A stretch of DNA of 34,345 nucleotides from a virus. This document shows, piece by piece, positions 16,601-23,505 of the stretch; within the stretch, counting starts at the first letter, position 1, and the number at the start of each line of letters is the position of its first letter. The position numbers and the translations under genes are program-made. A model generated the notes under the pieces. The model saw only the letters and a list, made by a program, of their open reading frames with translations, had not been told where the DNA came from and searched no databases. The stretch lies in IMG/VR virus record IMGVR_UViG_3300042731_000710, positions 1-34,345 of that record, one strand, 5' to 3'.

Positions 16601-16661
16601 AGATGGTAATTCTTCTAACGTACCATCTGCTCTCACTGGTTGGTATCTAATGGACGTATAA
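4683..16661 (+). CDS. Giant cyanophage virion structural (tail-fibre-associated) protein, 3992 aa
   Basis: This 3992-residue protein takes up a third of the window. Its N-terminus (M-P-L-T-R-L-D-N-L-I-S-S-K-T-G-K) resembles very large structural proteins of cyanomyoviruses. Residues about 35-640 look like a beta-helix/baseplate-attachment region. Residues about 650-1790 hold three interleaved repeat families: A, [CA]-x-x-[DE]-[ILV]-x-x-[IV]-[ILV]-[DE]-A/Q-V with G-G-N (about 729, 938, 1102, 1232, 1563); B, C-x-x-V-x-x-x-[IVF]-x-x-L (about 1053, 1439, 1485, 1520, 1768); and C, L-I-x-x-N-[RK] and variants (about 650, 697, 853, 899, 1196). The rest is rich in Asn, Thr, Gly and Val like trimeric beta fibres, ending W-Y-L-M-D-V. 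It is transcribed from the late promoter at 4636. The exact place in the tail is inferred, not shown. Confidence 0.85.
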   Translation: MPLTRLDNLISSKTGKYLYVSPDDFNATDALSNRGNSPVTPFKSIQRAFLEIARYSYLPGFGNDRFDQFSIMLMPGIHYIDNRPGVADTNLIDVFGFDQANNEWTDNSILDISNPDNVLYKFNNTEGGAIIPRGSSLVGYDLRRTVVRPLYVPDPSSVTVPRSAIFNVTGGCYFWQFTIKDGQTTAESPLYNAVDGTGEVYYDPNDFTKLTAPNYSHHKLTVFEYADTEELGLFYRKIAKGFSDYQPTIDDPGEFDFRIQENRIVGPLSDSRVIESLKFNDATTIPSLPASTSEIEVTTKVDHGYFAGQFVAISNTEIDSVLEGIFPIKSIDQNDPRKFTYEVAEVVSAIGTGIAAGQTISVDTTPALGANALTLAEVDSVESASPYVFNCSIRSTWGICGIWANGLKATGFKSMVIAQYTGVSLQKDDRAFIRYDEYSNTWNQASLTDAFATVPYHTKGDSYWKDDWRNFHVRASEDAFIQNVSIFAVGFADHFLMESGGDMSITNSNSNFGNTSLHAIGFKGFAFNQDKAGYITDIIPPKVIEESEANTKKVQYYTIDIQGTIQEQDNFTKLYLGSEDIIQPIDRPAVTIQGYRLGAKSDEKLYVKLDPATAGGTEEFNVSLEPTGFVKYIAAPSILNPSGFSINSTYADAANLIESNRRMIQEEVFGYILEKYPRLQNISYVNPGRDPQANRYFDARNLIVDNRQQIVATVMQSLLDTYGGTSIQADEIGFIVDAVAEDLRDGGNYNIIEKVREYFNGDGTIDQTYLGSEDQYTWALARARDLCKQAIANLLNVKADLYDPSNTAPDLSLKLNNPCGPIVNGYTGSEAEEAGLTTNGVSYDLSSKDANRYKTTYNLIENNRDFILDNALCEIAVYETEAPFFYFPEDDQETSRSRFKSAYRFIRRNSADTIQYAIDAINAQFPTFVYPNNSDEKCRRDLGYFIEAVGMDIFLGGNRWTRDFISQYFSGTYEGTPNWVVGGLQGEEAQSIWGFNAARDHMIQAVSNQLTSGYNEREVGVDGDPGYVAGISPGEAIYGDGNGDVANTDPTACTDVQNAIASLTSIVTQVINQGNDASLTDPSHPNYVVPTGSSSPIGESKCRRDIGHILDAVQQDLWFGGNEYCVAAARAYFMRDGAPRPDGLVGEQSQSITAFKRVADAVNRAINNQLHYKDNTITLDNYGDPVVLGDIYADGYNQLIANKEFIAEEAYQRMLAAFPSYEPQPTNTKQDCLDDVYNVLDQVAWNLKFGGNSKTYDAAEVYVTNIFAGLNPERFTPTDVSYDPATGVSVFNIPGHGMTTGDYIKIADNSITFTCELDNNATQHTYPRPGSDPYAGQWIEITAHTLNTITVNVGVSSDTSAHTFVSAATDSILKGVQVETFLDPERDEAARVFVEVNTISRDVIRNRPVSTSPNNGISQVFDNTLVEDWDSPQYGANACAPVVSAFDTLMGIIIQSIGTDAGVGDISLITRTEPAQPTTYALHNCSDVLQTVDTLIGIITDIITTSTFDPPPIDHGEWDCANVRSTIEVLFDIALDAFTGSNLEGLPVVNRGSFITDAEASKCFRDVSYIVDAVVNDLRLGGNINSVQAGEAYYVGNQLEYIDGEKTETIDAWNYVGQMATAAMRNFDFLAYNCTTTAGSAIVDIGDTRGVLIGMSVAEYDETDPVNPAYVNGLLQDGATRNFANIPEETYVKRIVSNTEIELGIRGSKLDQGASVLAQVNSTTTNLYFVFPQGSWADTEPTTVTVGPESEGPDVIQDTLTSPSQRECAGTADAIETLIGNITTIINSGLGSVTRVEQTANISLFASRATVFTINTSGTGVSNPHDFETGTPVRLVPRPRFDVALGKFVDVDKRLVRLPNGFDTNTTYYVIAPGRTTAPNDFSNTTFFNGSDQTKLMLATSRENAAAGIYLYSSESESIDKDVEIDIYQFVLDEKYDLHNYKAKLTSAVNAGIETDVPHIFDVPFASVTPHKVFFREVEGGTLPEISTTYAADADVAVQDPNDANFGKINPQIEFFARYQNDRVFTIHKTHADAINNVNPITFVPGQTITFNVYANKRRSPVKFDPAFSRLTNKSGKWYVNCKDEGSSNNFLAVREQNIFWRIKQSDLADRNRSTDTWFTRLEDERGADDRTYKIRYVIPKYIENARDPINGFVIKTRTDDTRKLVPQKLLLKPVAGTVYGARFENPRQAGEFIGVNQANFDANSLNIDAAYDPYLSPAFARFNSGIQATIQSARYVEDTLDPTIQYLEMTVFDHTVDTLNFSGLRNESFTTVKINAPQGGEWTVNKTESVTANQITWSGNSTGLANLHAYMTVNGEHYLILKNIRGGKLEFSEYYETRFQQGSTFATMLEDQDMGKSLPLKTLIRKNYPEYFYKQNGANVYTITPGDRIQDDAGIEYYVESVEDAGIIDDTFYVFSYETLQRRIAGQQDGVYYLSCLRGNISPFPTGAGAGGNFRKFRFSQPVSRLYPLDYKNDPLWFQKNGTSAEELALAVQSIDPPATYSAADNYIHGLVTTNDYKNSVTRELVEDFTNQPAFVMNDYSGDNAIQAQSGNATSGSEDRKIKISGNSTVLADQKYYVELRRPSIARAGNHTFEYLGFGPGNYSTGLPARQEIVLTPTEDFYAQSKKQDAGIVFYTGLNSNGDLYIGNRKINAITGEETFLEAAVLESSADDDEDIGNLVTTFDTPVTFNQNITVVGGDGSQQNVFQSPVVISVQDNDLTEVRDTLIIRSNVSSVDPVTNLEQDESLDRTAFKVVNDGDIRISKNRVQAAIFGFNARGTGQGYQIQTHITNGLPSNITPNNNSIPVDGGDRVYANQFVSYNGVAVKAGDILLKGVEVGKTGSWGWIYANYYQTIPQTNIFSIEFDGTNIVKLTFVDDNGVDVSNSAIGITSGSQIRVNNYPDSRLNSVWQVYSPNGDAFNPANNYVHFQVTDAIPVNLLAWRGTGGVTDVPQGQVAPTIDFSNSNWKEMGVVGAEALRTNTETYGDFKLGINTIARAAHIATQTAWISDETDPRANLDVVGNVFISGKTVPNFLTETTVARTENPMDNALLVGGDSTDPDDDAVLRVMTTNGGRLGINTSVNDVVNPQNNLDQTLVVVGTGRITGDTEFSSDIQVNGGDLTTTNNTFNFVPQNANILNWAGEGQIFNFLNNTSVDQSINIANSSDNQTIQIGNAATETSLRIHRNSTNAIVDIASVSDDVANNCEITLGGAWGNTASFTEIGTRQTLIAGELEIGTRYGAGTSTSRLFTQTRVVDIFDGDQTNTVNFAINATQLQMGSTGGSTTVRNTLNVLASAVVEGNIRLDGGLNAGILEIGRGKFGTTIVAHNVGGLENPNIDFYKYQTTGKFIDTAGVSTWGSNAFLLAGGQIASIDTIVNNGAEFRPSATYSFLTATTTGVGVGATFTVLVRADSTIDITVESPGSGYVAGDTLTITNDQLGGGVGGGDLTFNVGATNDAGQTYFLPITTPTVTDFRVGDLLLIDRGDPASPDTVGVAPNELTGLRDESQSEIVRVIGLANVANPADPNGYRLIVSRGQEGTGVYDNHPDNCVIAKLVKQSNASFITGSDLDLDGNIDIPESGIGNGTGNVRIGVAEFGGTISTRDLLRLTGTEFVSIESLITTSPQSLSVNDGGDPAAEVFKVESTTGDTYIFGDILAGTGFNRFTVDSDTGNTVTQGTLTTNNTITLRGSTFAANVGSADFEVAGVLTPFGNSEIFKLTPQGNTEFLTLTNGGNSEVQEAVTFQVDTATGSIFSLGDMRFYGKDENGVADQTVPRLEFINSSGDFTVYGSLSALGSGPSTFGGSIVVNTGGLDMTFRDGAGEAQDRRVVVKDENEGEMFSIESDGAMQIAGINNYFTRTGGPKWVATSETVVNAEANVNYFVNATGNTLFKLPSNPLIGDTIRIIDISGALTYNLSLVVRAPDDVKVQKELSNTGSAVLIGVPPSAYAGYNGGELVVQTPNAAFGLVYAGSVDPDGNSSNVPSALTGWYLMDV

Positions 16662-16665
16662 AAAT

Positions 16666-17913
16666 ATGTTTTACCAGGGCACAAAATCTATGAAGGCTGC
16701 GGTCATCGGCACTATCATGCCGTGGTCTGGTGGTCTTAGTGAAATTCCAGATGGGTGGGTTATTTGTGATGGATCTAGTCAACCAGCAAGGGACTTTCCT
16801 TTGCTGGTCCAGGCTATTGGTGATACTTACAATCAAGATCCAAACACATCTAATTTAGGCGGTGCTTTTCCAAACTATCAGGGAGATTTTCTTCTCCCTA
16901 ACTTGAATGGTGGTCAGCACCTAATGGACATTGAGGAAGCATATTTTGATCAAGCAGTGAATGGTGGTACAGGAAAAACTCCTGACATTGATCCCGATGC
17001 GAGAACTATTATTTCTCCATACATTGGACCTAATACTAATCTAATCTCTAACGCGGTATTTACTGACGTTCGTACTGATGTTGAATTTACTCTTAATGAT
17101 AGATTAGGATATAGTGGAAATATTCGTGGCAACACTATTATTGATGGTGTTGGTGAAAAGATTATGTATATTGGTGGAAGAAAGTTGGGACACCAGCATA
17201 TCAGACCACATACACATAGTGGAACGTATGAAACATTAAATAATTTACCTAATACAAGATCTGGTAAAGGTGTCATTCCTTGGGATAACATTGAAATTGA
17301 CTGGACATATCAGGCATCTGATGACCAGGAAGATGGTCCAAATATTGATACTTTTTTCTTCAGATGGGAGCAGACTTATAAAAATATAAATCTAAATAAC
17401 AACCTTTGGGATACTGGAGCAGCTGATGCTTATTCTGGTGTTGGTGGTGGAAGAGAAGGTAGAACGATTGGTCAAGTAGGTTCTGAAGCACCACCAGTTA
17501 ACATCTATGCTAGAGAGATGTATCGTTCTCCAATCGCAGAACAGAGTCAATTTACATATCAAGCTATGAGTGGTGGAGATACCATTCCATATGGATTATA
17601 TGGAAGTGAACTTCAAATTCCATCAGGACAAAGTAATTACTATCCAGATACACCAGGCGATGGTTATTTTGGAACATTTTTGAGCAATGCTTCTAGCGAT
17701 TGGTTATCGGATAATTTATTTGCACATACACATGAACCATTTGAAATTATTTACGACCAAGGTAGTCTAAAACCACAGTCAAGTCTTATTGCAGATGTAA
17801 ATATTCCTATTACTACAACTTTGGATAATGTTTCTAACACTGGAGCATTACAAATAGACATGAACACAAGTCAACCATCAGTAACTTGTGTTTACATCAT
17901 CAGAGCATACTAA
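16666..17913 (+). CDS. Tail-collar-domain fibre protein (gp12-like), 415 aa
   Basis: Residues 15-82 form a phage tail-collar domain: G-T-I-M-P-W-S-G, then I-P-D-G-W-V-I-C-D-G-S and F-L-L-P-N-L, the same pattern as T4 short tail fibre gp12 and many receptor-binding fibres. Beyond it are three His-x-His motifs (H176-Q-H178, H182-T-H184, H354-T-H356), which in trimeric T4 fibres bind a central metal ion. The C-terminus Y-I-I-R-A-Y is shared with the other collar proteins here. The start at 16666 is four bases after the giant gene; an alternative ATG at 16690 (M-K-A-A-V-I-G) would shorten it by eight residues. It probably contacts the host surface. Confidence 0.82.
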   Translation: MFYQGTKSMKAAVIGTIMPWSGGLSEIPDGWVICDGSSQPARDFPLLVQAIGDTYNQDPNTSNLGGAFPNYQGDFLLPNLNGGQHLMDIEEAYFDQAVNGGTGKTPDIDPDARTIISPYIGPNTNLISNAVFTDVRTDVEFTLNDRLGYSGNIRGNTIIDGVGEKIMYIGGRKLGHQHIRPHTHSGTYETLNNLPNTRSGKGVIPWDNIEIDWTYQASDDQEDGPNIDTFFFRWEQTYKNINLNNNLWDTGAADAYSGVGGGREGRTIGQVGSEAPPVNIYAREMYRSPIAEQSQFTYQAMSGGDTIPYGLYGSELQIPSGQSNYYPDTPGDGYFGTFLSNASSDWLSDNLFAHTHEPFEIIYDQGSLKPQSSLIADVNIPITTTLDNVSNTGALQIDMNTSQPSVTCVYIIRAY

Positions 17914-17914
17914 G

Positions 17915-18802
17915 ATGGCAAATTACACACGAGAAAGATCAAGATACGGCGGTATTGTGGGCACAATTGTTGCTCATTCTACTCCTGGATTGGGTACAGT
18001 AAACGATCCAACCAGTGTAAATTTTAGGAAAGAATTGCCAGCAGGATATTTGCGATGTGATGGGTCCGTTTTAAATGTAAAAGATTACATTGCATTAGCA
18101 GAAGTATTAGGATCTGGTGATGAGTGTAGATTCAAGAAAGAACTTACAACTTTACTTAATCCAAATCCTGAGACTGGTGAGTTGGGACAGTTTCAATTAC
18201 CAGATTTGGGTTCTAAAGTTATTATTGGTGGTAGAGGAACAGGTTTGTATAACAACTTGACTGTTGATCGTGGAATTGTTGAAACTAATCCTCTTAATAG
18301 AGTTGGACCTCAAGTTACTATTACTAGTAATAGTGGATCTAGAATTACTTCATTTTATCAGGGTAATGTTCAGATTAGTCCAGTAACTGGTATTTCGATG
18401 TTAGGCAATCCAAGATATACTATTCAAAGAGCGACAACTGAAGAAACTCTTGGTATTGATAACTTCCAAGGTCATGCTCATAACTCTGCTCAGAAATATT
18501 TGAACTACACAGGAAACCATAAAGTTGGTGGAACTGGTGGTAAAGACTACGGTGAGTTTGGAGGAAATAGTGGTGCTGGACATGAATTAGCCTACACTAG
18601 AGAAGCAGGTTCAGAGTCAGTTCATTCACACAATATTGCCAGACCATTTAGTTATGCTCATAATTTTACATATTCATATGCACAGAAGCAAGTTGATATG
18701 ACTGGTGTTAGCGCATATGTTGATGTTGATCTTAGTGATGATGAGAAAATAGATCAATTAGTAACGCCTTTCATTCTTGTAGAGTATATCATTAAGATCT
18801 AA
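17915..18802 (+). CDS. Tail-collar-domain fibre protein, 295 aa
   Basis: A second, shorter collar protein. G-I-V-G-T-I-V-A-H-S opens the collar domain (about 13-105), with L-P-A-G-Y-L-R-C-D-G-S and F-Q-L-P-D-L-G marking its core. H187-A-H189 and H237-S-H239 are candidate metal-binding pairs, and the end V-E-Y-I-I-K-I matches the other collar proteins. The ATG at 17915 (M-A-N-Y-T-R-E-R) was chosen because it follows the preceding stop by one base; the longer frame from 17888 would overlap the upstream gene. It is probably a tail-fibre tip or short fibre subunit, and may form hetero-oligomers with its neighbours. Confidence 0.8.
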   Translation: MANYTRERSRYGGIVGTIVAHSTPGLGTVNDPTSVNFRKELPAGYLRCDGSVLNVKDYIALAEVLGSGDECRFKKELTTLLNPNPETGELGQFQLPDLGSKVIIGGRGTGLYNNLTVDRGIVETNPLNRVGPQVTITSNSGSRITSFYQGNVQISPVTGISMLGNPRYTIQRATTEETLGIDNFQGHAHNSAQKYLNYTGNHKVGGTGGKDYGEFGGNSGAGHELAYTREAGSESVHSHNIARPFSYAHNFTYSYAQKQVDMTGVSAYVDVDLSDDEKIDQLVTPFILVEYIIKI

Positions 18803-18804
18803 TC

Positions 18805-20502
18805 ATGCCACAGACATTTAATCTCGTAGATCAGAGTGTTTTTACAGTTCCTGAAGAGATTGCTGAGCTAGAAATTAAAATGTGGGGAGCAGGTGGCGGT
18901 GGCGAACAAGTTGCTGATGATTTAACTAAAACCGCAGGAGAAGATGGTGGAGATTCTGAGTTCTTTGGGTTAAAAGCAACTGGTGGCGCAGGTGGATCTT
19001 CACCAGGGGGTGGTACTGGAGGAGAGGGATCTTCTGTATTTGATTGGGCGAGCGTTGGAGTTTCCGTTGGTACTTTTAGTGGAAATAATGGTAGTATTCC
19101 AGATAAAGGAAATGGAGCATTAATTGGTAATACCAGATATGGTAATGGTGGTGGAGGAGATCCTGGTAATTTAACATATCAGTCTAGTGTAACTCACTTC
19201 TTTAACAACGATTCAAACACGCACACATTTTATCAAACCAGTCCCGATCTTAGTGTAACTTTTGTGGGTCAATATGCACCCGATGGTCTCTCATGTGCTC
19301 CAAACTATGGAACAAAGCATTATCTAATCAGTTTCTATCAACCATTTACGAATGCTAACTATAACTTAGTCATTAATAGTGTCACTCAAGCAGCAGCAGG
19401 TGGTGGTTCTAATACACCATACTTCAATTGTGGTATTTTAGGTAAAACTTCTTCTGGGTTCAGAATCTGGTTTGGTAATGGCAATTCTAAAAATACATAT
19501 GTCATGGGATTTGTTTTTACCTGTACTGGACTAAAGGCAGGCGGTCAAGGTATGGGCGGCGGTGGTGGTGGAGCAGTCACTGCTGCTTTTACTAGACAAG
19601 ACTTAATTGATTCTATCACCTATGCTCCTGGGACAACACATACAGCAACAGTTGGATCTGTTGGTGTTGGTTATAACAATGAAGGTGCAAATGGTTATCT
19701 TGAAGTCTCTATGATCATCAGACCAAAGGTGATTGTTGATGTAATAGACACTGTTTTAATTATCGGACAATGTACCACATTATCATGGGAGACTACTGGT
19801 GATGCTGATACTCTTATATGGTTATCTGGTAATATTGCTAATAGTTTGCTTACTAGTTCTGTACAAATTTGTCCTCAAATTACTACAACATATACTGCAC
19901 AAGCAAGTGGAATAGGTGGAACATCTGCACCTTCAGGAGTTACAGTTTATGTGGTTTATGTTCCTACAGCAACACTAACTGTTCCTGATCCAATTGATTA
20001 TGGTGATGCTTTGTTTGTCAATTTTGAGACACAATATGCAGATCTTGAGATTAGACTAGAACCATTCCACAGAATGACTGATGGAACTACGGTTATTGGA
20101 GACATTATTCAGATCACTCCTGCAATTACAGGAGAATCTGGAAGACCAGACTCGGAAACTGTTGTAAATTCTCCTACTGGTGGTGTAGAAATTCCAGTTC
20201 CTTGGGGAACTGTGGGACCACAGTCAATTGACGTAAAAATTACCGTTGTAGGTACAGGTGGTAGTTATACCGAAAGTAAAACCCTGCAAGTAAATATTGA
20301 TAGAACACCTGATAATGTTATTATTCCTGAAACTGATGATGCATTTAAGGATCAAGATCCCATCTATACACCAGATACTGATATCTTGACAAACTTAATT
20401 TTGATCGATGGTATTGATATTCCTGTTACTGTTAAATCTAATAGGGAAATCAAGATAGATATTAATCAGGGAGATAACTGGACAGACGTGGAGCAACTCT
20501 GA
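18805..20502 (+). CDS. Glycine-rich, Ig-like domain tail adhesin, 565 aa
   Basis: The N-terminus (F-T-V-P-E-E-I-A-E-L-E-I-K-M-W-G-A-G-G-G-G) is the start typical of phage glycine-rich fibre domains. Gly clusters recur at 59-73, 113-118 and 247-256, with a globular insert (about 123-240) between them. Residues 309-385 form an Ig-like domain with two cysteines (C323 and C356) in G-Q-C-T-T-L-S-W and V-Q-I-C-P-Q. Residues 388-565 are a beta-rich module ending I-D-G-I-D-I-P-V, then D-V-E-Q-L, that recurs twice in the next gene. Gly-rich domains of this type form receptor-binding polyglycine II bundles in T-even adhesins, so a receptor-binding role is likely but inferred. Confidence 0.72.
   Translation: MPQTFNLVDQSVFTVPEEIAELEIKMWGAGGGGEQVADDLTKTAGEDGGDSEFFGLKATGGAGGSSPGGGTGGEGSSVFDWASVGVSVGTFSGNNGSIPDKGNGALIGNTRYGNGGGGDPGNLTYQSSVTHFFNNDSNTHTFYQTSPDLSVTFVGQYAPDGLSCAPNYGTKHYLISFYQPFTNANYNLVINSVTQAAAGGGSNTPYFNCGILGKTSSGFRIWFGNGNSKNTYVMGFVFTCTGLKAGGQGMGGGGGGAVTAAFTRQDLIDSITYAPGTTHTATVGSVGVGYNNEGANGYLEVSMIIRPKVIVDVIDTVLIIGQCTTLSWETTGDADTLIWLSGNIANSLLTSSVQICPQITTTYTAQASGIGGTSAPSGVTVYVVYVPTATLTVPDPIDYGDALFVNFETQYADLEIRLEPFHRMTDGTTVIGDIIQITPAITGESGRPDSETVVNSPTGGVEIPVPWGTVGPQSIDVKITVVGTGGSYTESKTLQVNIDRTPDNVIIPETDDAFKDQDPIYTPDTDILTNLILIDGIDIPVTVKSNREIKIDINQGDNWTDVEQL
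19729..20499 (+). repeat. Ig-like plus C-module unit, copy 1 of 3
   Basis: It encodes residues 309-565 of the glycine-rich adhesin: an Ig-like domain (G-Q-C-T-T-L-S-W ... V-Q-I-C-P) followed by a module with V-P-D-P-I-D-Y-G-D, I-D-R-T-P-D, D-A-F-K-D-Q-D-P and I-D-G-I-D-I-P-V. A 21-base stretch from 20293 is identical in copy 3 (from 23253). Confidence 0.75.
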
Positions 20503-23474
20503 TGGCAATTATATACACTAGCAGAAACATACCTGGCGGCATTGGTGGTGATTATACCAATGGTGCATGGGGTTCTTTAATGAACTCATATTCTGTTAGA
20601 TTTACTGGTCCTAACAGCGGTCCTGGTAGTTCCTACAATGGTTCTACTTTTTATTTTTCTGGTAGCGTATATTTTCCATACTCTGGAAATTATACAGTTA
20701 GAGCATCTGCTGATAACAGTGGATCATTGAATGTTGGTGGTGTAGGTTGTTCTGTATCTGGATTTGGCGGACAATCAACAACAACATTTTACAGTACGCC
20801 AGGAAGTAAGAGTATAAGTGGTAGTGTTTATAATGCACCATCATCAGATAACTTTGCTACTAATCCATATGGTATTGCTTTTACAATTGATGCACCATCG
20901 AGACCTCCAGCACCATCTGTAAGTATTTCTGTAAGTCCTTCTGCAATTATTCAAGGAGAATGTGCTCAACTTTCCTGGAGTTCTTCTGGTGTTGGCATTT
21001 ACTACCGCAATATGTCAAATATCTCTAGTTCTGCTAGTGGTAGTACAACAGTTTGTCCTAGTATTACAACACAATACTTTTTTGATGTTCGTGGTGAAGG
21101 TGGTCAAACTGTTAGATATGCAACACTAACTGTTTATATCCCACCAGTATTAAATATACAGGTTGGTCAGACAACTCTTATTGCTGGTCAATGTACTACT
21201 ATATCATGGTCTGTCAGTGGTGATGGCGACACAGTTATATGGACAAGTGGAAATATCGCTAACCAACTTGTAACTAGTTCTGTACAAGTTTGTCCTGCTG
21301 TTACCACAACTTATAGTGGATATGCTACTGGCAACGGTGGAACCAGTCCAACAGCATCTGTCACAGTTTATGTTTATCAAGTACCTGTAATTAATGAGTT
21401 CAATGTTCCAGAATCTCTTAATTATGGTGAGAACGGAAATATTGACTATGATGTCAGTTATGCAAATCTTACTGTTGAGATACAAAAGATATTTAATTAC
21501 AACACATATACTTCTGACCAAGGAACTACATCGTATCCAGTTTGCGGAACTGCTGAGTTAGATGGTCCAAACCCAACAATTGATAATGTTATTGGCACTG
21601 GTGTTACTTACGATAACTTTGGACCAAGATCAGTAACTTATGTATTGAGTATTACTGGCAATGGTGGTTCTCAGATGCTTTCTAAGACTGTGCCCATCAT
21701 CATTGATGAAGAGATGGACAATTTTAATGTTCAGGAAACTGATGGTAAGTTTCAAAATGAAGAACCAGTCTATACAAAAGATGTTTTACCTGAAGACACT
21801 ACGCTGTCTGACATGTATTTGGTTGATGGCATCGATATTCCTGTCGAAATTAAATCTGACTATGCAATCTCAGTAAGGAAGAATGATGGCGAGTTTCAAA
21901 ATGTAAGGCAGATTGGTACTGGTTTCCCAGCTGGATCTTCTGAACCTGTAGAAGACTTGCAAGTTGCTAAAGTTGTTTCTAATGGAGGTTCATTACGAGC
22001 TGCATCACCTGTAGATGAAGAAGAATTTAATCTCGCTACTCAGGCATCATCATCACTTACTTTTAGTGATGGAACAACATCTAAAACTATCATACAGGGT
22101 CAATCAGTAACTTTTAGTTGGAGTGTCACTGGATATGCTAGCGCAAGTATTAGTCCTGCTCCTGGTACATTGACAATTACGTCAGGAAGTGCAGTGACTT
22201 ATAGTGTTCAAAATATTCCTAGGTGGTTTAGTACAACTCCTGCCCCAGGAGATCATATGTGCTCTCCAACTAATCCTGGTGGATATACTTCTGAAGGCAC
22301 TCTATTCAAATCATTTACCACACAGGCACCAGGAACGTTCTTGGGATATGATGCAGAAAGTAGTGTTAAACCAAGTGCAATTATTGGATACGTATATCCA
22401 TTTAATTCATCAGGTCATCCTGTAAGCGTATCAACAATTTACGAAAAAATTGACCCAAATGGTGGTCCTCCTAATGGTTTTGGAACTATTTGGACGACAA
22501 GTTCTAGTGGTGAAGGACCATACACTGGTACTGGACCTAATTCTGGTTTTAAAGCACCAACTAGTGGATATACTGATAATTCCAGCATTACTTTCAGTGG
22601 TAGTTCCACTCAAACACCATTAGGCACAACAACTTATACATTGAGCACAGGTGGATCTATTACAGTAACAGTATTAGTTCCTCCAACACTTGTTATTACT
22701 GCTACTGGTCTTGATGCAACTAATACTATTACTGCTGGTCAGCAATTTACAATTAGTTGGTACACTACAGGAACAACACCTGGAGTTACTTGGACTGCTG
22801 GACCTATTACCAATGGTCTCAATACTAGTAGTGAAACATTTACTGCTGCAGATACTATTACTTTCACTGGATATGCACAAGATGGAGGTGCTGGTGCATC
22901 ACCATCTGCAACTTTAACTGTACGAGTTGTACAAATTCCAACGTTTGAATGGAATGTTCCAGAGCAATTAGATTATGGTGATGATCTCTTTGTTGGTTTT
23001 GAATCAGAGTATTGCAATATTAGTATTAATATTGCACCAACATACATATACGCTGATGGTACTACAACAGTAGGTGATACATTAACATATGGTCCTGCTG
23101 AAAGTGCTGAGATAGGTGGTACAACTGAATTTGATGTAGAATCAACACAAATTCCAGTCCCATATAATTCACAAGGACCTGAGCAGGTTCAACTAGTAGC
23201 ACAAGCAACTGGTGAGGGGGGTAGTCAAACCTTTAGCGCACTTATCCCTGTTAATATTGATAGAACACCTGATGGTATTATCATTGAAGAAAAAGAGGAT
23301 GCTTTCAAAGATCAGGAACCAGTATTTACTCCAGATATTGCACCTGAAGACATCATTGAATCGCAGTTGTATGAGATTAATGGCATTGATGTCCCAGTAA
23401 AAGTAAAATCAAACTATCCAATCCAGATTCAAGTCAATCAAGACGGCGACTGGGATAATGTGGAACAGATCTAA
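20502..23474 (+). CDS. Multi-Ig-like domain tail fibre/adhesin protein, 990 aa
   Basis: The gene starts on the last base of the previous stop (TGATG). Residues 1-130 form a beta-sandwich (V-Y-F-P-Y-S-G-N-Y-T-V-R-A-S-A-D-N-S-G) reminiscent of PA14-type carbohydrate-binding domains, but this is a weak resemblance. Ig-like domains follow at about 137-212 and 216-292, each with a cysteine pair. A C-module lies at 296-472, then an Asp/Glu-containing linker, a longer Ig-like variant with an insertion (about 515-727), another Ig-like domain without cysteines (728-811) and a final C-module (813-990). Phage Ig-like domains usually sit on exposed virion surfaces and aid weak carbohydrate binding. The repeated plan suggests growth by duplication. 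Confidence 0.75.
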   Translation: MAIIYTSRNIPGGIGGDYTNGAWGSLMNSYSVRFTGPNSGPGSSYNGSTFYFSGSVYFPYSGNYTVRASADNSGSLNVGGVGCSVSGFGGQSTTTFYSTPGSKSISGSVYNAPSSDNFATNPYGIAFTIDAPSRPPAPSVSISVSPSAIIQGECAQLSWSSSGVGIYYRNMSNISSSASGSTTVCPSITTQYFFDVRGEGGQTVRYATLTVYIPPVLNIQVGQTTLIAGQCTTISWSVSGDGDTVIWTSGNIANQLVTSSVQVCPAVTTTYSGYATGNGGTSPTASVTVYVYQVPVINEFNVPESLNYGENGNIDYDVSYANLTVEIQKIFNYNTYTSDQGTTSYPVCGTAELDGPNPTIDNVIGTGVTYDNFGPRSVTYVLSITGNGGSQMLSKTVPIIIDEEMDNFNVQETDGKFQNEEPVYTKDVLPEDTTLSDMYLVDGIDIPVEIKSDYAISVRKNDGEFQNVRQIGTGFPAGSSEPVEDLQVAKVVSNGGSLRAASPVDEEEFNLATQASSSLTFSDGTTSKTIIQGQSVTFSWSVTGYASASISPAPGTLTITSGSAVTYSVQNIPRWFSTTPAPGDHMCSPTNPGGYTSEGTLFKSFTTQAPGTFLGYDAESSVKPSAIIGYVYPFNSSGHPVSVSTIYEKIDPNGGPPNGFGTIWTTSSSGEGPYTGTGPNSGFKAPTSGYTDNSSITFSGSSTQTPLGTTTYTLSTGGSITVTVLVPPTLVITATGLDATNTITAGQQFTISWYTTGTTPGVTWTAGPITNGLNTSSETFTAADTITFTGYAQDGGAGASPSATLTVRVVQIPTFEWNVPEQLDYGDDLFVGFESEYCNISINIAPTYIYADGTTTVGDTLTYGPAESAEIGGTTEFDVESTQIPVPYNSQGPEQVQLVAQATGEGGSQTFSALIPVNIDRTPDGIIIEEKEDAFKDQEPVFTPDIAPEDIIESQLYEINGIDVPVKVKSNYPIQIQVNQDGDWDNVEQI
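21147..21917 (+). repeat. Ig-like plus C-module unit, copy 2 of 3
   Basis: It encodes residues 216-472 of the 990-residue protein. Same order as copy 1: G-Q-C-T-T-I-S-W ... V-Q-V-C-P, V-P-E-S-L-N-Y-G-E, F-Q-N-E-E-P-V-Y-T, V-D-G-I-D-I-P-V and Q-N-V-R-Q-I. It is the most diverged in its middle, where an extra segment replaces the part found in copies 1 and 3. Confidence 0.72.
22683..23471 (+). repeat. Ig-like plus C-module unit, copy 3 of 3
   Basis: It encodes residues 728-990 of the 990-residue protein. The Ig-like part keeps A-G-Q-Q-F-T-I-S-W but has lost both cysteines. The C-module (V-P-E-Q-L-D-Y-G-D, I-D-R-T-P-D, D-A-F-K-D-Q-E-P, I-N-G-I-D-V-P-V, D-N-V-E-Q-I) is closest to copy 1. Confidence 0.75.
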
Positions 23475-23477
23475 ATA
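23470..23477 (+). promoter_or_regulatory. Possible late promoter (TCTAAATA)
   Basis: One mismatch from TATAAATA, overlapping the stop of the 990-residue gene, 28 bases before the next start. There is a real gap here (31 bases) while most genes in the block nearly touch, which would leave room for a promoter. Low confidence. Confidence 0.28.
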
Positions 23478-23505
23478 GTAAGACTGGAGATATTATCTAA
23501 ACGGA

